From Mucilaginibacter sp. (GTDB taxonomy: Bacteria; Bacteroidota; Bacteroidia; Sphingobacteriales; Sphingobacteriaceae), in assembly GCA_031292485.1 (NCBI GenBank), contig JARLHA010000057.1, positions 1-64,000 on the forward strand: a DNA stretch of 64,000 nt, written 5' to 3'. The number at the start of each line of letters is the position of its first letter. Position 1 is the first letter of the stretch. The notes below the pieces were generated by a model that had not been told where the DNA came from, did no database searches, and saw only the letters and a program-made list of their open reading frames with translations. This document shows, piece by piece, positions 1 through 8,826 of this stretch. Both the position numbers and the translations under genes were made by a program.

Positions 1-549
1 AAGACAGAAGCCATTTCGGGGGCCAGGTATGCAGGCTTACCCGACAGCAATATCCATTTTATGGCACTGCCTTTTTACGAAACGGGCAAGATCAAAAAGA
101 ATACCGCCGGGGAAGCGGACATACAGATCACGATGGAACTGCTACAAAAAGTAAAACCCCAGCAGATCTTTGCTGCCGGCGACTTTGCCGACCCGAACGG
201 CACGCATCTGGTATGTTTCAATATCATTGTAGCGGCATTAAACCGACTGAAAGTAACCGAAGACTGGGTAAAAGATTGCTGGCTGTGGATGTACCGCGGC
301 GCATGGCACGAATTTGAGACCCACGAGATAGAAATGGCGGTGCCTTTATCGCCGCAGGAGGTAATCAGAAAGCGCAATGCCATTTTTAAACACCAGAGCC
401 AAAAGGACAGGCCGGTGTTCCCGGGGGATGATGCACGTGAGTTTTGGGTAAGGGCCGAGGACCGCACCCGCGAAACTGCCCGCAATTATGATAAACTGGG
501 CATGGCCGAATATGAAGCCATGGAGGCTTTTGTGCGATTTATTTTTTGA
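1..549 (+). CDS. nagB: Glucosamine-6-phosphate deaminase, Bacteroidota long form, C-terminal part (5' end outside window)
   Basis: The frame is open from base 1, so this is the last 182 residues of a longer gene. What is visible is the C-terminal PIG-L/LmbE-like domain of the roughly 640-residue Bacteroidota NagB. Diagnostic stretches are LPFYETGKIKKN, the AAGDFADPNGTH metal-site-like motif, YRGAWHEFETHEIEMAVP, and the conserved tail DDAREFWVRAEDRTRET. The missing N-terminal half would carry the deaminase that converts GlcN6P to Fru6P plus ammonia in amino-sugar catabolism. The stop codon TGA (547-549) forms the first bases of a palindromic repeat arm. Identification of the family is firm; the deaminase half itself cannot be seen. 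Confidence 0.85.
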   Translation, partial: KTEAISGARYAGLPDSNIHFMALPFYETGKIKKNTAGEADIQITMELLQKVKPQQIFAAGDFADPNGTHLVCFNIIVAALNRLKVTEDWVKDCWLWMYRGAWHEFETHEIEMAVPLSPQEVIRKRNAIFKHQSQKDRPVFPGDDAREFWVRAEDRTRETARNYDKLGMAEYEAMEAFVRFIF

Positions 550-639
550 TTTCACCGATTTAGGAATGATTTCACCGATTTTGTGCCGCCACAGCTCTTT
601 AAATCGGTGAAATCACAAAAAAACAATCGGTGAAATCAA
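548..639. repeat. Four-armed palindromic repeat, copy 1
   Basis: Two direct copies of GATTTCACCGATTT start at 548 and 568. They are followed by two inverted copies (AATCGGTGAAATCA) at about 601 and 625. The arms can pair as nested or alternative hairpins. A second element of the same design, with the same 20-nt spacing of its first two arms, lies at 42452-42546. The first arm begins in the nagB stop codon. Confidence 0.8.
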
Positions 640-696
640 TTTTTTAATCGATTTTCGTTTTGCATCTTAGCGAACTTTATAATTACCTGATTAAAA

Positions 697-3570
697 ATGA
701 ATTTTACCCATAAATTTTCAATTGCCGCCTTATCTTTTTTATTACTGGCAGGCGGAATATCGGCTCAGCAGGCAAAAAAAAAGACGGCTGCTCCCGTAAA
801 AGCAAAAACAAGCCAAAAAGCAGCAGCAACGTCACCGGGTGCAGCCGGTGGTTTGCCCCTCGATCCTGAGGTATTAAAAGGCACATTACCTAACGGCTTA
901 ACTTATTATATCCGGAAAAACGGCGAGCCCAAAAACAGGGCGGTGTTGTACCTGGTAACAAAAGCAGGTTCGGTGCTCGAGAACGATGACCAGCAGGGCC
1001 TGGCGCATTTTACCGAGCACATGGCCTTTAATGGCACGCGCGATTTTCCAAAAAACGACCTGGTAAATTATTTGCAGAAATCGGGCATTAAATTTGGTGC
1101 CGATTTAAACGCCTATACCAGTTTTGATGAAACTGTTTACCAGTTACCTGTACCTACCGATAGCGTTAAAGTTTTTCAAAACGGTTTTAATATCCTTGCT
1201 AACTGGGCCGCTTATCAAACCTTCGACCCAAAGGAAATTAACGACGAACGGGGCGTAGTGCTTGAGGAAGAACGTGCTGGTGGCAAAAATGCCGAAGAAC
1301 GTTTACGTAACCAAACGCTACCTGTACTGCTCAATAGCTCGCGCTATGCGCAGCGTTTACCAATAGGCAAGGAAGATATCCTTAAAACGTTTAAACCGGA
1401 AGCTATCACCTCTTTTTACCATGACTGGTACCGGCCAGACCTGCAGGCCGTTATTGCCGTAGGTGATTTTGACCCTGCCCAGGTTTTGTCGCTCATAAAA
1501 AATGATTTTTCATCTTTAAAAAACCCACTGAATGAGAAGCCAAGAACGTACTATACCGTGCCCCCAACAACGGGCACCGTTGTTAAAATAGCAACAGACA
1601 AGGAGTTCCCGTATACTTTAGCTGAAATTATTGTAAAACATCCCGAAACGATCATCAAAACACCGGCTGATTATATGCAGAGTATCCGCATACAATTGTT
1701 CAACGCTATGCTGAATGATCGCTTGAATGAATTGCTGCAAAAAGCTAACCCGCCATTTCTTTACGGTCAGTCGGCATATGGCGCCTTTACCGGCAGGCAG
1801 GATGCGTTTACTACGCTGGCAGTGGCAAAACCCGGCGAACTGGAAACTGCTATTAAAGCGGCGGTTGCCGAAACAGAGCGCGTTCGCCAGTTTGGGTTTA
1901 CCTTAACAGAATTGGAACGCGCCAAACAAAACGCGCTTTTAGGAGTGGATAACGCCTATAAAGAAAGGGACAAAACGCAGTCGGCCTTTTTTGTGGGGCA
2001 ATACCAGCAAAACTTTTTAACCGGCGGAGCAACCCCAGGGGTATCATTTGCCTATAATTATTATATCAATAATATCGGGAAAATCACGCTGGCAGAACTT
2101 AATGCCATGGCCGCGAAGTTTGTGAGCGACCAAAACAGGGTGATTATTGTTGAGGCCCCTGATAAGGATAAAGACAAATTGCCAACGGAAGCTGCATTGC
2201 TCACCTGGATAGCAGATGCCGGGAAGGGCCTGAAACCGTATATCGATTATACCACTGATAAGCCTTTACTGGATAAATTGCCTGCTGCAGGAAAAACGGT
2301 AAGTACACAGGTTGATAGCCTTATCGGCACAACTACCCTGATGTTGAGCAACGGTGTAAAAGTGATATTAAAACCAACGCAGTTTAAAAACGACCAGATC
2401 CTGATAAACGGGTACGCTTTCGGCGGCACCTCGCTGGCCAGCGACCAGGATTATACATCGGCCGGCATGGCTGCCGATATTATCAGTGGCAGCGGGATAG
2501 CCGGCTTTACCCAGGCCGAGCTGGATAAAAAATTGAGCGGTAAAAACGTGCGGGTTTCTCCATATATCAGCGACGTAGCGCAGGGGATCTCCGCAAGCGC
2601 ATCACCGCGTGATTTTGAAACCGCGATGCAGTTGATTTACCTTTATTTTACCCAACCGAGGAAAGATCAGAATATCTGGGATTCGAATATCAGCCAGACG
2701 AAATCAGTACTGGCCACCCGCAACCTCGATCCGGGAAGCATTTTTTCGGATACCGTATCTTCAACCTTGAGCAAACACAACATCAGGGGCATGGTCGTTA
2801 CTCCTGAACTGCTTGCCGGTGCCAACCTTGACAAAGCTTACGCGTTTTACCAGGACAGGTTTGCCGATGCCAGCAGTTTTGTATTTACCCTGGTGGGAAA
2901 TTTTACGGTGGATCAAATAAAACCTTACCTTGAAGCCTATTTAGGCGGCCTGCCGGCAACAAACAAAAAAGAAACTTACAAGGTTTTAGATGTTAACCCG
3001 CCTGGCGGGCAACTTACCAAAATTGTAAATAAAGGGATCGGCGATAAGAGTACCGTTGAACTGGTATACAGCGGCACTTACGACTATAACGAGGACAACA
3101 ACGTCCAGATGGACGCGCTGGAAGCCATTATGCAGATAAAACTGGATGAACGCCTGCGCGAAAAAGATGGCAAAGTATACTCGCCGGGTGTAAAGGCCAG
3201 CTACAAAAAAATACCTGATGGGCGTTATAGCTTTACCGTTTATTTTGAATGCGCCCCGGCAAATGTTGACAGCCTGGTTGCCGAAACAATAGATGAGATC
3301 AGCAAGATCAAACAAAACGGCGCATTACCTTCGGACATCCAAAAATTTGCAGTAACCGAAGCGCGATCAACACAAGTGCAGCTTAAAGAAAATATTTTTT
3401 GGGCCGGATACCTGGGATCAAGTTCACAAAATAGCCAGGACCCTGATGCCATCCTTAAACACGTTGGCGACCTGGATAAGGTAACTCCGCAAAGTACCAA
3501 AGATGCTGCCAACAAATACTTAAGCGGTAATAACCTCATTAAGTTTATTTTGCTGCCGGAAAAGAAATAG
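697..3570 (+). CDS. Secreted M16 family zinc metallopeptidase (PqqL/insulinase-like)
   Basis: The 957-residue protein has a signal peptide ending near ISAQ (residue 23) and a low-complexity Lys/Ala linker to about residue 50. It then has the two-lobed M16 architecture. The inverted zinc motif HxxEH is HFTEH (residues 104-108), with the downstream helix ERGVVLEEE supplying the distal Glu. A second M16 lobe without the motif occupies roughly residues 530-940. Such proteins cleave peptides in the periplasm, and their substrates in Bacteroidota are mostly unknown. The gene is monocistronic: a palindromic repeat lies upstream and a terminator at 3674 downstream. The start is chosen because the signal peptide follows it directly. 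Family call is confident, substrate unknown. Confidence 0.93.
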   Translation: MNFTHKFSIAALSFLLLAGGISAQQAKKKTAAPVKAKTSQKAAATSPGAAGGLPLDPEVLKGTLPNGLTYYIRKNGEPKNRAVLYLVTKAGSVLENDDQQGLAHFTEHMAFNGTRDFPKNDLVNYLQKSGIKFGADLNAYTSFDETVYQLPVPTDSVKVFQNGFNILANWAAYQTFDPKEINDERGVVLEEERAGGKNAEERLRNQTLPVLLNSSRYAQRLPIGKEDILKTFKPEAITSFYHDWYRPDLQAVIAVGDFDPAQVLSLIKNDFSSLKNPLNEKPRTYYTVPPTTGTVVKIATDKEFPYTLAEIIVKHPETIIKTPADYMQSIRIQLFNAMLNDRLNELLQKANPPFLYGQSAYGAFTGRQDAFTTLAVAKPGELETAIKAAVAETERVRQFGFTLTELERAKQNALLGVDNAYKERDKTQSAFFVGQYQQNFLTGGATPGVSFAYNYYINNIGKITLAELNAMAAKFVSDQNRVIIVEAPDKDKDKLPTEAALLTWIADAGKGLKPYIDYTTDKPLLDKLPAAGKTVSTQVDSLIGTTTLMLSNGVKVILKPTQFKNDQILINGYAFGGTSLASDQDYTSAGMAADIISGSGIAGFTQAELDKKLSGKNVRVSPYISDVAQGISASASPRDFETAMQLIYLYFTQPRKDQNIWDSNISQTKSVLATRNLDPGSIFSDTVSSTLSKHNIRGMVVTPELLAGANLDKAYAFYQDRFADASSFVFTLVGNFTVDQIKPYLEAYLGGLPATNKKETYKVLDVNPPGGQLTKIVNKGIGDKSTVELVYSGTYDYNEDNNVQMDALEAIMQIKLDERLREKDGKVYSPGVKASYKKIPDGRYSFTVYFECAPANVDSLVAETIDEISKIKQNGALPSDIQKFAVTEARSTQVQLKENIFWAGYLGSSSQNSQDPDAILKHVGDLDKVTPQSTKDAANKYLSGNNLIKFILLPEKK

Positions 3571-3673
3571 AATAGTCCGAAAGTCAGTAAAGTCCAGAAG
3601 TCCGAAAGAAGCTGCGACAGAAATTTCGGCAAGAATAACTTCGGTTATATAGATGGATCGTAAACAAATAATG

Positions 3674-3704
3674 AAAGTCCCGCTTGTAATCGGCGGGACT
3701 TTTT
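3674..3704 (+). terminator. Rho-independent terminator after the M16 protease gene
   Basis: A perfect 10-bp stem (AAAGTCCCGC pairing with GCGGGACTTT) with a 9-nt loop is followed by a short T run. It lies about 100 bp after the protease stop. The 100 bp between contains a degenerate 'agtccgaaagtc' repeat of the kind also seen at 45612-45760. Confidence 0.8.
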
Positions 3705-3721
3705 GTTATAAAGGTAATTTG

Positions 3722-5371
3722 TTAATAAACCTTCCTGAAATTTATCTTCCTTGCATCATTCATCGATACTTCGCAGAACAAATGCCCGTTCTTGCTGGTT
3801 CTTTTAAAAAGGATGTTTGCCTGTACCGGCGACATGTCGGAATCTAAATTTAAAGTGAAGTCAAAAGCATCTTTATAGGCTGGCTGTAACTCAACATCTT
3901 TCAAATAATTTTGCTCAAGCATCAATTTGTCTTTCTTAAGTATGATCCTGAAGCTGCTTTCCGTTTCTTTTGAATAGAATGTCCCGGTGAATGTTTTTAA
4001 ATAATTAGCTGTTATTTCGGCGGGGCGTTCTTTTGTAAATGGAATGGTTACTTTTTCGGCCGTCGTATAAATAAACCCACCTGTAGTGTTAAATGCAACC
4101 TTTGATTCCAGATAGCGGAAGTCCGTTTGGCTGACCGGAATGAGTGGGCTGCCATTAAGCCAAAGGGAATCATGCTTCATCGTGATATTTATGCCATGAT
4201 TAGTTTGGGAATTGCGGTACCACCCGGTATATTTTTTGGTTTTGGCCGGAGGCAAAGCTACTCCCGCCGGCGCTTTTGCCTGTATTTCGGGCAGGGTGTT
4301 TTTAATAAATAAATTATCGATCGCAGTGATCCCAACAAATAAACTGTCCTTAAATTCAGTTGTGTTGCTCAACCACGCCACCGAAAGCTTTAATTCAGGC
4401 AGGCTTTCTACCACACCAACATAGCCGGCCGTTTGCCCTGTATGTGATATAATGTCATACCCTTTAAACTTACCAATAAATAAGCCTGCCGCATAATATG
4501 CGTCGGCCCCGCCCGGTATTGGTTCTATGGCTAATTGCTTTGCCAGCAAACCGGGGCTTCCCAGCTTATTATCGAGGAAAAAGTTGGTCCATCTTAGCAA
4601 GTCATCTGTGGTAGTTAATAGTGCACCCGGCCCATAAACATTTTCGTTAGGCAAGTTGATCTCGTATATGCCGTTCTTTTTGATGTAGGCTATTCCCCTA
4701 TTGTGCACTATCTTTTTAAAGTCATCGCGCCAGCAGGTATGTGTCATCCCGGCTGGCTTAAAAATATACCTATCTGTAAATTCGGGTAGTTTCATTCCGC
4801 TAACCCTTTCAACAATAAGCGCGAGCAGTAAATAATTTGAATTGCTGTAGATGAATTCAGCGCCCGGCACGTTGTTTAATTGTTGTTGGCTGCAAAGCAG
4901 GTGCAACACATCCGCATTGGTGTAAGCCTTAGTGGTGCGGGGCCAGCCGGTAATCGCCTCCAGGTTACTCCATTCCCGGATGCCGCTGGTATGGTGCAAT
5001 AGATTTCTTAGCCGGATAACATGCCCGTAGGTTGGCAGTTCGGGTATGTACTTGCGCACATCATCGTTTAATGAAAGTTTCCCTTGTTGTTCCAGCAACA
5101 ATATAGCTGCGGCGGTAAATTGTTTGGTGATCGATCCTGCCTCAGTTAGCGTTTCGGTGGTGTAGGGTACATGGTTTTCAAGATCCGCCAGTCCCCAGGC
5201 TTTTGAGAACACAATTTTGCCATTCCTACTGATCGACAGTTGGCAACCAGGGTTATCTGGCTTATACCTGTCAAATAAATGAGTGATAATAGTTGCTGTA
5301 TCCTTCCAGCTTTGCGCTTTACCTGCCTGGAATAGTAAAATAAATAGAAAAATAAGAAGCAATCGTTTCAT
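3722..5371 (-). CDS. Serine hydrolase, beta-lactamase/transpeptidase-like (class C fold)
   Basis: This is a 549-residue exported protein with a signal peptide (residues 1-20, ending KAQ). The nucleophile motif SxxK is SITK at residues 80-83. The YxN-type motif is YSN at 175-177, and an SHTG stretch near residue 310 stands for the KTG box. The C-terminal 180 residues form an extra beta-rich domain common in Bacteroidota esterase/peptidase members. These proteins act as periplasmic esterases or D-amino peptidases more often than as true beta-lactamases, and the specific role cannot be read. It converges on the M16 gene across the terminator at 3674. Confidence 0.88.
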   Translation of the reverse strand: MKRLLLIFLFILLFQAGKAQSWKDTATIITHLFDRYKPDNPGCQLSISRNGKIVFSKAWGLADLENHVPYTTETLTEAGSITKQFTAAAILLLEQQGKLSLNDDVRKYIPELPTYGHVIRLRNLLHHTSGIREWSNLEAITGWPRTTKAYTNADVLHLLCSQQQLNNVPGAEFIYSNSNYLLLALIVERVSGMKLPEFTDRYIFKPAGMTHTCWRDDFKKIVHNRGIAYIKKNGIYEINLPNENVYGPGALLTTTDDLLRWTNFFLDNKLGSPGLLAKQLAIEPIPGGADAYYAAGLFIGKFKGYDIISHTGQTAGYVGVVESLPELKLSVAWLSNTTEFKDSLFVGITAIDNLFIKNTLPEIQAKAPAGVALPPAKTKKYTGWYRNSQTNHGINITMKHDSLWLNGSPLIPVSQTDFRYLESKVAFNTTGGFIYTTAEKVTIPFTKERPAEITANYLKTFTGTFYSKETESSFRIILKKDKLMLEQNYLKDVELQPAYKDAFDFTLNLDSDMSPVQANILFKRTSKNGHLFCEVSMNDARKINFRKVY

Positions 5372-5467
5372 TGCTTAAAGATTGTAAATAATTTCATATC
5401 GATGACCGGGATTTAATTTAGAATTTTAAACTTGCTGACGGATTTTTAATCGATATACAACATATTG

Positions 5468-5611
5468 AAATTTCCGCCGCATATTATCCACTTGGTTACA
5501 AAAGGGCAGCAAATCATGTGCGAATGGTACCGGAAGAAAAACTGGCAGCAGTTTGCCTTTCAGCAGGATGTAATATGTTTACATCAATGGGTTTTCGGGT
5601 TTGCTGAACCA
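5468..5611 (+). pseudogene. Decayed duplicate of the 5' end of the DEXH helicase gene
   Basis: Bases 5468-5608 repeat, with roughly a quarter of positions changed, bases 6158-6302. That span covers about 23 bp upstream of the helicase start and its first 40 codons. The reading TKGQQIMCEWYRKKNWQQF matches SKGQQVIGEWYRKKNWEQF at the helicase N-terminus. The start codon has become TTG (5492) and a 2-nt deletion near 5570 shifts the frame. The duplicate ends within a few bases of the stop codon of the toxin gene on the other strand. This is a relic and is not expected to be translated. Confidence 0.8.
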
Positions 5612-5878
5612 TCAATCTTTTTTCTGCCGGTAAATTTCCTTTGGGCGGCCGACGTCAATAACCATGATCTGCAAAGAATGGTCGGAAATGTTGTAAATAA
5701 TACGGTAGTCACCGGCCCTTATGCGCCAGCTTTCACGGCCAGTCAACTTTTTACAGCCAGGCGGCCGTGGTTTTTTTTCGAGCGATAAAATCTTTTCGGT
5801 TATAGTTTCAAAATACGGAGCTGGAATTTTTGCCAGCTGCTTTTGTGCAGATCGTTCAATCAGTACAGTGTAACTCGT
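5612..5878 (-). CDS. RelE/ParE-family toxin lacking a canonical start codon
   Basis: An 88-codon frame reads TSYTVLIERSAQKQLAKIP and continues with LTGRESWRIRAGDYRIIYN and a C-terminal VIDVGRPKEIYR. These are the signature blocks of a full-length RelE/ParE mRNA-interferase-fold toxin. At the position where the family has its initiating Met there is ACG (5878-5876), one transition from ATG. No ATG, GTG or TTG lies in frame between the upstream TGA and the conserved core. It overlaps the end of the antitoxin gene by 19 nt, so coupled initiation at ACG (or at CTG a few codons on) is possible. Otherwise the toxin is silenced. Length and motifs are otherwise intact. Confidence 0.72.
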   Translation of the reverse strand, partial: TSYTVLIERSAQKQLAKIPAPYFETITEKILSLEKKPRPPGCKKLTGRESWRIRAGDYRIIYNISDHSLQIMVIDVGRPKEIYRQKKD

Positions 5879-6096
5879 TTGACGAGTCCGTTTTTGATTT
5901 CATCCAGGGCTTGCCGAAATGGCACGAACTCTTTATCTTTCCGGCTTTCAAAGGCATCTGCAGCTTTAATATCTTCCAGTTCCTCAAGCTCATCCAAAAT
6001 ACTTTGAAATTCAGAAACGGTAAGAAAAACTCCAAGCGGTTCGTTGTGTTCTCCTTTCACATACTGCGGATGTAAGTTCAGTGTTCGCATACACAA
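5860..6096 (-). CDS. Antitoxin (Phd/YefM- or RelB-like) partner of the adjacent RelE/ParE toxin
   Basis: The 78-residue protein opens with QYVKGEHNEPLGVFLTVSEF, a short beta-strand DNA-binding segment typical of Bacteroidota Phd-like antitoxins. An acidic helical region (EELEDIKAADAFESR) follows, which would wrap the toxin. An alternative start two codons later (ATG at 6090) is equally good. It is first in the operon and overlaps the toxin frame, the usual order. Antitoxins of this type also repress their own promoter, which would lie at 6097-6160. The pair sits exactly between the decayed and the intact copies of the helicase 5' end. Confidence 0.75.
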   Translation of the reverse strand: MCMRTLNLHPQYVKGEHNEPLGVFLTVSEFQSILDELEELEDIKAADAFESRKDKEFVPFRQALDEIKNGLVKRVTLY

Positions 6097-6180
6097 ATTT
6101 AAAAAATTAAATTAAGGTATAACATTGTTGCCATTTTTTAATTATATCCAAATAATCCAATTTCCGTTGTATATTATCAC

Positions 6181-8826
6181 ATGGTTTCAAAAGGGCAGCA
6201 AGTCATCGGGGAATGGTACCGGAAAAAAAACTGGGAGCAGTTTGCTTTTCAGCAGGAGATGATGGAGGCCTATCTCAGTGGCTTTTCAGGCTTGCTGAAT
6301 GCGCCTACCGGCAGCGGTAAAACCTTTGCTCTGTTTTTGCCTTTTTTGGCGGAGTTTATTGATAAACATCCTGATAATTTTCAAAGCCAAAGCAACAATG
6401 GCCTGTTGATGCTGTGGATAACCCCGTTAAGGGCATTGACCAATGACATCAAAAAAGCCATGCTGGAGGTTTGCGACGAAATCGGCCTCCCCTGGAGAAT
6501 AATGACCCGCACAGGCGATACCCCCGCTGCAGAAAAACAGGCCCTAAAGAAAAAACTGCCCGAAGTATTGCTCACCACTCCTGAAAGCCTGCACCTGATG
6601 ATGGCGCAAAAAGAATATCCTAAAATGTTCCAAAACTTGCAGGTAGTGGTGATTGACGAATGGCACGAGTTACTGGGAACAAAACGTGGCGTTCAGGTAG
6701 AACTTGGTTTATCCCGATTGAAGAAAGTTTGCAGTGGACAGTTTGCAGTCTGCACAGAAAAGGCTGTAGTTGGGATGAGCCTCAACCCGCTAACTTCAAA
6801 CCACCAACTGCAAACTAAAGACTGCCCACTGCCAACTGCTCACTGCCAACTCAAAATCTGGGGTATCAGCGCAACCATAGGCAATTTGGAAGAAGCTGCC
6901 GAAGTACTGCTGGGTAATGATTTCCCGCCTGAAAAAATAAAAATGGTGCGGGCCAACCTGGATAAAAAGTTGCATATCCAATCCATCATTCCTGACAATA
7001 TTGAAAGTTATTCATGGTCGGGACATATTGGGTTAAAGCTGCTGCCGCAGGTGATGGAAATTGTGGCCCGAAGTGTAACCACGCTGATATTTACCAATAC
7101 CCGCTCCATGGCCGAAATATGGTACCATGCTATATTGGATAATTACCCGGAGTATGCCGGAATTATGGCCATGCACCACGGTTCGCTTGACAATGAATTA
7201 CGCAACTGGGTGGAACAGGCCTTGCACGCAGAAGCGCTGAAGGTGGTGGTTTGTACTTCGAGTCTGGATTTGGGGGTTGATTTTCGCCCGGTCGATACTG
7301 TAATACAAGTAGGCAGCCCCAAAGGGGTCGCCCGGTTTATGCAGCGGGCGGGCCGAAGCGGGCACCATCCGGGGGCAATATCGAAGGCTTATTTTGTTCC
7401 TACCCATTCATTGGAGTTATTGGAGGGCGCTGCGCTAAAAGAGGCGATAAAAAAGAAGATCTTCGAAAGCCGAGACCCCATGCTGCTCACTATGGATGTG
7501 CTGATCCAATACATGGTGACACTGGCGGTATCGGATGGTTTTTATGCTGATGATTTGTTTGACGAGGTAAAAACCAGCTTTGCCTTTGCTGATCTGAAAC
7601 GAAATGAATTTAACCAACTGCTTGATTTTATTACTACAGGCGGCAAAACGCTGGCCCAATATGATGAGTTTTTAAAAGTTGAGGTGGAAAATGGTTTGTT
7701 TAAAGTAAACAACCGCCGCGTAGCTATGCGGCACCGGCTCAGCATCGGCACCATTACCAGCGAATTAAGCATTAGGGTAAAGCTGATGCATGGCGGCAGC
7801 CTGGGCACTATCGAAGAATCTTTTATCTCCAAACTAAAACCAGGCAATACCTTTTGGTTTGCCGGGCGCAGCCTGGAGTTTATCCAGCTAAAAGAAATGA
7901 CTGCTTTTGTAAAGAAATCAAACGCCCGCAAAGGGGTGATCCCCAGCTGGATGGGCGGACGGATGCCGCTGTCTTCACAATTGTCGGCGATGTTTAGGGA
8001 TAAACTGGACGAGGTTGCACATGGGACAGCGAAGGATGAAGAAGTGATCGCTTTAAAGCCCTTGTTCGATTTACAGGAACAATTGTCGCATTTACCGCAA
8101 AGCCATGAGTTTTTGATCGAATCTTTCAAAACAGCGGACGGACACCACCTGGTATTTTACCCATTTGAGGGCCGGCTGGTACATGAAGGTATGGCCTCGT
8201 TGCTGGCCTATCGTATCAGCAAAATAAAACCTGCCAGTTTTTCCATCGCCATGAATGATTATGGCTTTGAATTACTGGCAGATGAAGACATCCCGATTGA
8301 AGAAGCCCTGGAAGGCGCCGGCTTTTTTTCGATAGATAACCTGCTGGAAGATATTCAGCACAGCTTGAATGCAAATGAAATGGCGCGCCGGCGTTTCAGG
8401 GATATTGCACACATTGGCGGGCTGGTGTTTACCGGCTACCCGGGGCAGCCGGTAAAAAACAGGCATTTACAGGCCTCCACTTCGCTGCTTTTTGAAGTTT
8501 TTAATGAATATGAGCCGGATAATTTACTGGTGCGCCAGGCCTATAACGAAGCCCTGGCTTTCCAGCTGGAGGAATTTAGGCTGCGGGCGGCACTGCAGCG
8601 GATCATCAAACAGAATATCATCCTGAAAGTAATTGAGCGCCCAACCCCCTTCGCCTTCCCGATCATGGTCGACAGTCTGGGCCGGGAGCGCTTAACCACC
8701 GAACCATTGGAAGAACGAATTGCCAAAATGGCACGCAACTACGGCGCTGATGAAGTGGTGACGAACGAAAAGCCGAAAACAGGGAAAAGCAGGAAGCCGG
8801 GGATTGTTAGAAAAAAAGGGCTTTGA
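6181..8826 (+). CDS. Lhr-like DEXH-box ATP-dependent DNA helicase (ligase-associated DNA-repair type)
   Basis: This 881-residue SF2 helicase has Walker A APTGSGKT at residues 41-48, motif II DEWH at 159-162 and motif III SAT near 229. The helicase-C motif VVCTSSLDLGVDF and motif VI QRAGRSGH follow, then the DEAD/H-associated C-terminal domain. It resembles the Bacteroidota helicases that accompany an ATP-dependent DNA ligase and a beta-lactamase-fold exonuclease in DNA-damage repair. Those partners are not in this window. Residues 183-224 are an extra in-frame 42-residue insert encoded by a hairpin repeat (6727-6852), placed between motif II and motif III. The start ATG is supported because the decayed duplicate aligns through it. 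Confidence 0.9.
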   Translation: MVSKGQQVIGEWYRKKNWEQFAFQQEMMEAYLSGFSGLLNAPTGSGKTFALFLPFLAEFIDKHPDNFQSQSNNGLLMLWITPLRALTNDIKKAMLEVCDEIGLPWRIMTRTGDTPAAEKQALKKKLPEVLLTTPESLHLMMAQKEYPKMFQNLQVVVIDEWHELLGTKRGVQVELGLSRLKKVCSGQFAVCTEKAVVGMSLNPLTSNHQLQTKDCPLPTAHCQLKIWGISATIGNLEEAAEVLLGNDFPPEKIKMVRANLDKKLHIQSIIPDNIESYSWSGHIGLKLLPQVMEIVARSVTTLIFTNTRSMAEIWYHAILDNYPEYAGIMAMHHGSLDNELRNWVEQALHAEALKVVVCTSSLDLGVDFRPVDTVIQVGSPKGVARFMQRAGRSGHHPGAISKAYFVPTHSLELLEGAALKEAIKKKIFESRDPMLLTMDVLIQYMVTLAVSDGFYADDLFDEVKTSFAFADLKRNEFNQLLDFITTGGKTLAQYDEFLKVEVENGLFKVNNRRVAMRHRLSIGTITSELSIRVKLMHGGSLGTIEESFISKLKPGNTFWFAGRSLEFIQLKEMTAFVKKSNARKGVIPSWMGGRMPLSSQLSAMFRDKLDEVAHGTAKDEEVIALKPLFDLQEQLSHLPQSHEFLIESFKTADGHHLVFYPFEGRLVHEGMASLLAYRISKIKPASFSIAMNDYGFELLADEDIPIEEALEGAGFFSIDNLLEDIQHSLNANEMARRRFRDIAHIGGLVFTGYPGQPVKNRHLQASTSLLFEVFNEYEPDNLLVRQAYNEALAFQLEEFRLRAALQRIIKQNIILKVIERPTPFAFPIMVDSLGRERLTTEPLEERIAKMARNYGADEVVTNEKPKTGKSRKPGIVRKKGL
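6727..6852 (+). repeat. In-frame hairpin repeat inserted in the helicase gene
   Basis: The 126 bp are built of TTGCAGT/ACTGCAA-type words. The left arm (6727-6756, GCAGTGGACAGTTTGCAGTC) is roughly complementary to the right arm (about 6805-6852), giving a long imperfect stem. The length is exactly 42 codons, with no stop. The encoded peptide (VCSGQFAVCTEK... ending PLPTAHCQL) is Cys/Pro-rich and unlike the flanking helicase. Elsewhere in Bacteroidota such words occur as intergenic repeats. Confidence 0.7.
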
